Origin: Patescibacteria group bacterium UBA918 | GTDB lineage: Bacteria > Patescibacteriota > Minisyncoccia > Phycocordibacterales > UBA918 | Direction of reading: 5' to 3' | Length of the DNA: 64,000 bases | Assembly (NCBI GenBank): GCA_002293845.1 | Contig: DBEA01000010.1 | Span: 1 to 64,000 of the forward strand | Part shown: positions 63,715 to 64,000 of the stretch, in pieces | Numbering within the stretch: position 1 is the first letter of the stretch | How the letters are laid out: each line of letters opens with the position of its first letter | Translations under genes and position numbers: made by a program | Notes under the pieces: model-generated | The model's input: the letters and a program-made list of their open reading frames with translations, nothing else | Told to the model about the DNA's origin: nothing | The model's database searches: none

Positions 63715-64000
63715 GCTCGATGTTCGTCTCTACCCAATCGACGATGTCCGACCAGGAATGGACACGCGTCACCCCCGCCGGCGTATGGGTGCGATTCCAA
63801 GGCCGGTCGGGGAGGAGGACGGGAATAGCGTGACCGGCTACTTCGGTCGCATGCCGGAGCGCGTCATCGATGAGTACGACGGCACCGATCTCACGACAGA
63901 CCTCAGATTTTGAGCGAGGTTTTGTGCCAGCATCGGCCGCGTAGATGTTGGTGAAATGAAAGTCGTGGAAGAGTTCCGGGAAGTGGCGGTCGAGCCATTC
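63707..64000 (-). CDS. HAD-superfamily 5'-nucleotidase-like protein (partial)
   Basis: 97 codons visible; the N-terminus lies beyond the window. KPRSKSEVCREIGAVVLIDD and the later PVLLPDRPWN match the C-terminal half of NT5C-type deoxyribonucleotidases: a catalytic-core Lys and the acidic motif IV (LIDDALRHA). HDFHFTNIY precedes them. These enzymes dephosphorylate nucleoside monophosphates. Confidence 0.8.
   Translation of the reverse strand, partial: EWLDRHFPELFHDFHFTNIYAADAGTKPRSKSEVCREIGAVVLIDDALRHATEVAGHAIPVLLPDRPWNRTHTPAGVTRVHSWSDIVDWVETNIEQA

Noticed and set aside
1..64000. CRISPR arrays, transposases, integrases, rRNA genes, recoded TGA
   Set aside because: None seen: no regularly spaced repeats, no DDE or recombinase motifs, no rRNA segments, and many genes end in TGA with Trp encoded by TGG.

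Overview
The window reads as a chromosomal segment of a Candidate Phyla Radiation bacterium (Patescibacteria), most likely from the Parcubacteria side. The grounds are: a spc ribosomal-protein cluster with no uL30 between uS5 and uL15; short versions of DnaX, Rel and MFS proteins; 2-TM VirB2-like pilin and orphan SBP_bac_5 proteins; many small membrane proteins; LAGLIDADG proteins beside tRNA genes; and TGA used as a normal stop (so not the recoded Gracilibacteria/Absconditabacteria). Placement is inferred from gene content only; there is no rRNA here.

Layout. 1-5 kb: an AT-rich AlbA_2/GHKL gene, a pilin-like/M15 fusion, and two LAGLIDADG-type genes next to tRNA-Trp and tRNA-Leu, with miaA between. 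5-18 kb: housekeeping block with parB, rel, topA, dprA, a structured ncRNA, serS, ftsQ-like, dus, a lysine-rich membrane protein and dnaX. 18-29 kb: accessory and envelope genes, including a LAGLIDADG protein beside tRNA-Gln, dgkA between direct repeats, a likely copper-handling operon (cysteine/histidine-rich membrane protein, DUF305, YVTN propeller fused to DUF411), secreted LRR, META and Gmad2 proteins, and an ATL-type MGMT homologue. 29-38.5 kb: DsbA-like protein, three ATP-grasp ligases, two glycosidases, an EamA transporter and a bactofilin-like membrane protein. 38.5-47 kb: a second ncRNA, a HAD phosphatase, RNase J, SBP_bac_5, secG, groES-groEL and Nudix. 47.5-57.7 kb: ribosomal operons uS19 to uL5, then uS14 to SecY, then two adenylate-kinase-like genes and map. 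57.8-64 kb: NDK, a third ncRNA, an MBL/beta-CASP nuclease, infC-rpmI-rplT (transcribed leftward), a SET-domain protein, DedA and a partial HAD nucleotidase.

How expression works here. About twenty genes have a -10 hexamer exactly 6 nt before the start codon, which puts transcription start on the A or G of the start codon (leaderless mRNAs). Housekeeping operons instead carry longer leaders. Several of these contain AT-rich hairpins ending in a G-poor CTAA-like stretch before ATG, or members of a dispersed family of long hairpins whose apex is CCGTAT-loop-ATACGG. Strong GC-hairpin terminators with A/T flanks separate most units.

The most interesting items are the hairpin family in translation operons, three or four unidentified structured RNAs, the leaderless promoter architecture, an infC gene with no standard start codon before its conserved N-terminus, the YVTN-DUF411 copper operon and the ATP-grasp trio. 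No CRISPR array, transposase, rRNA or prophage was seen.
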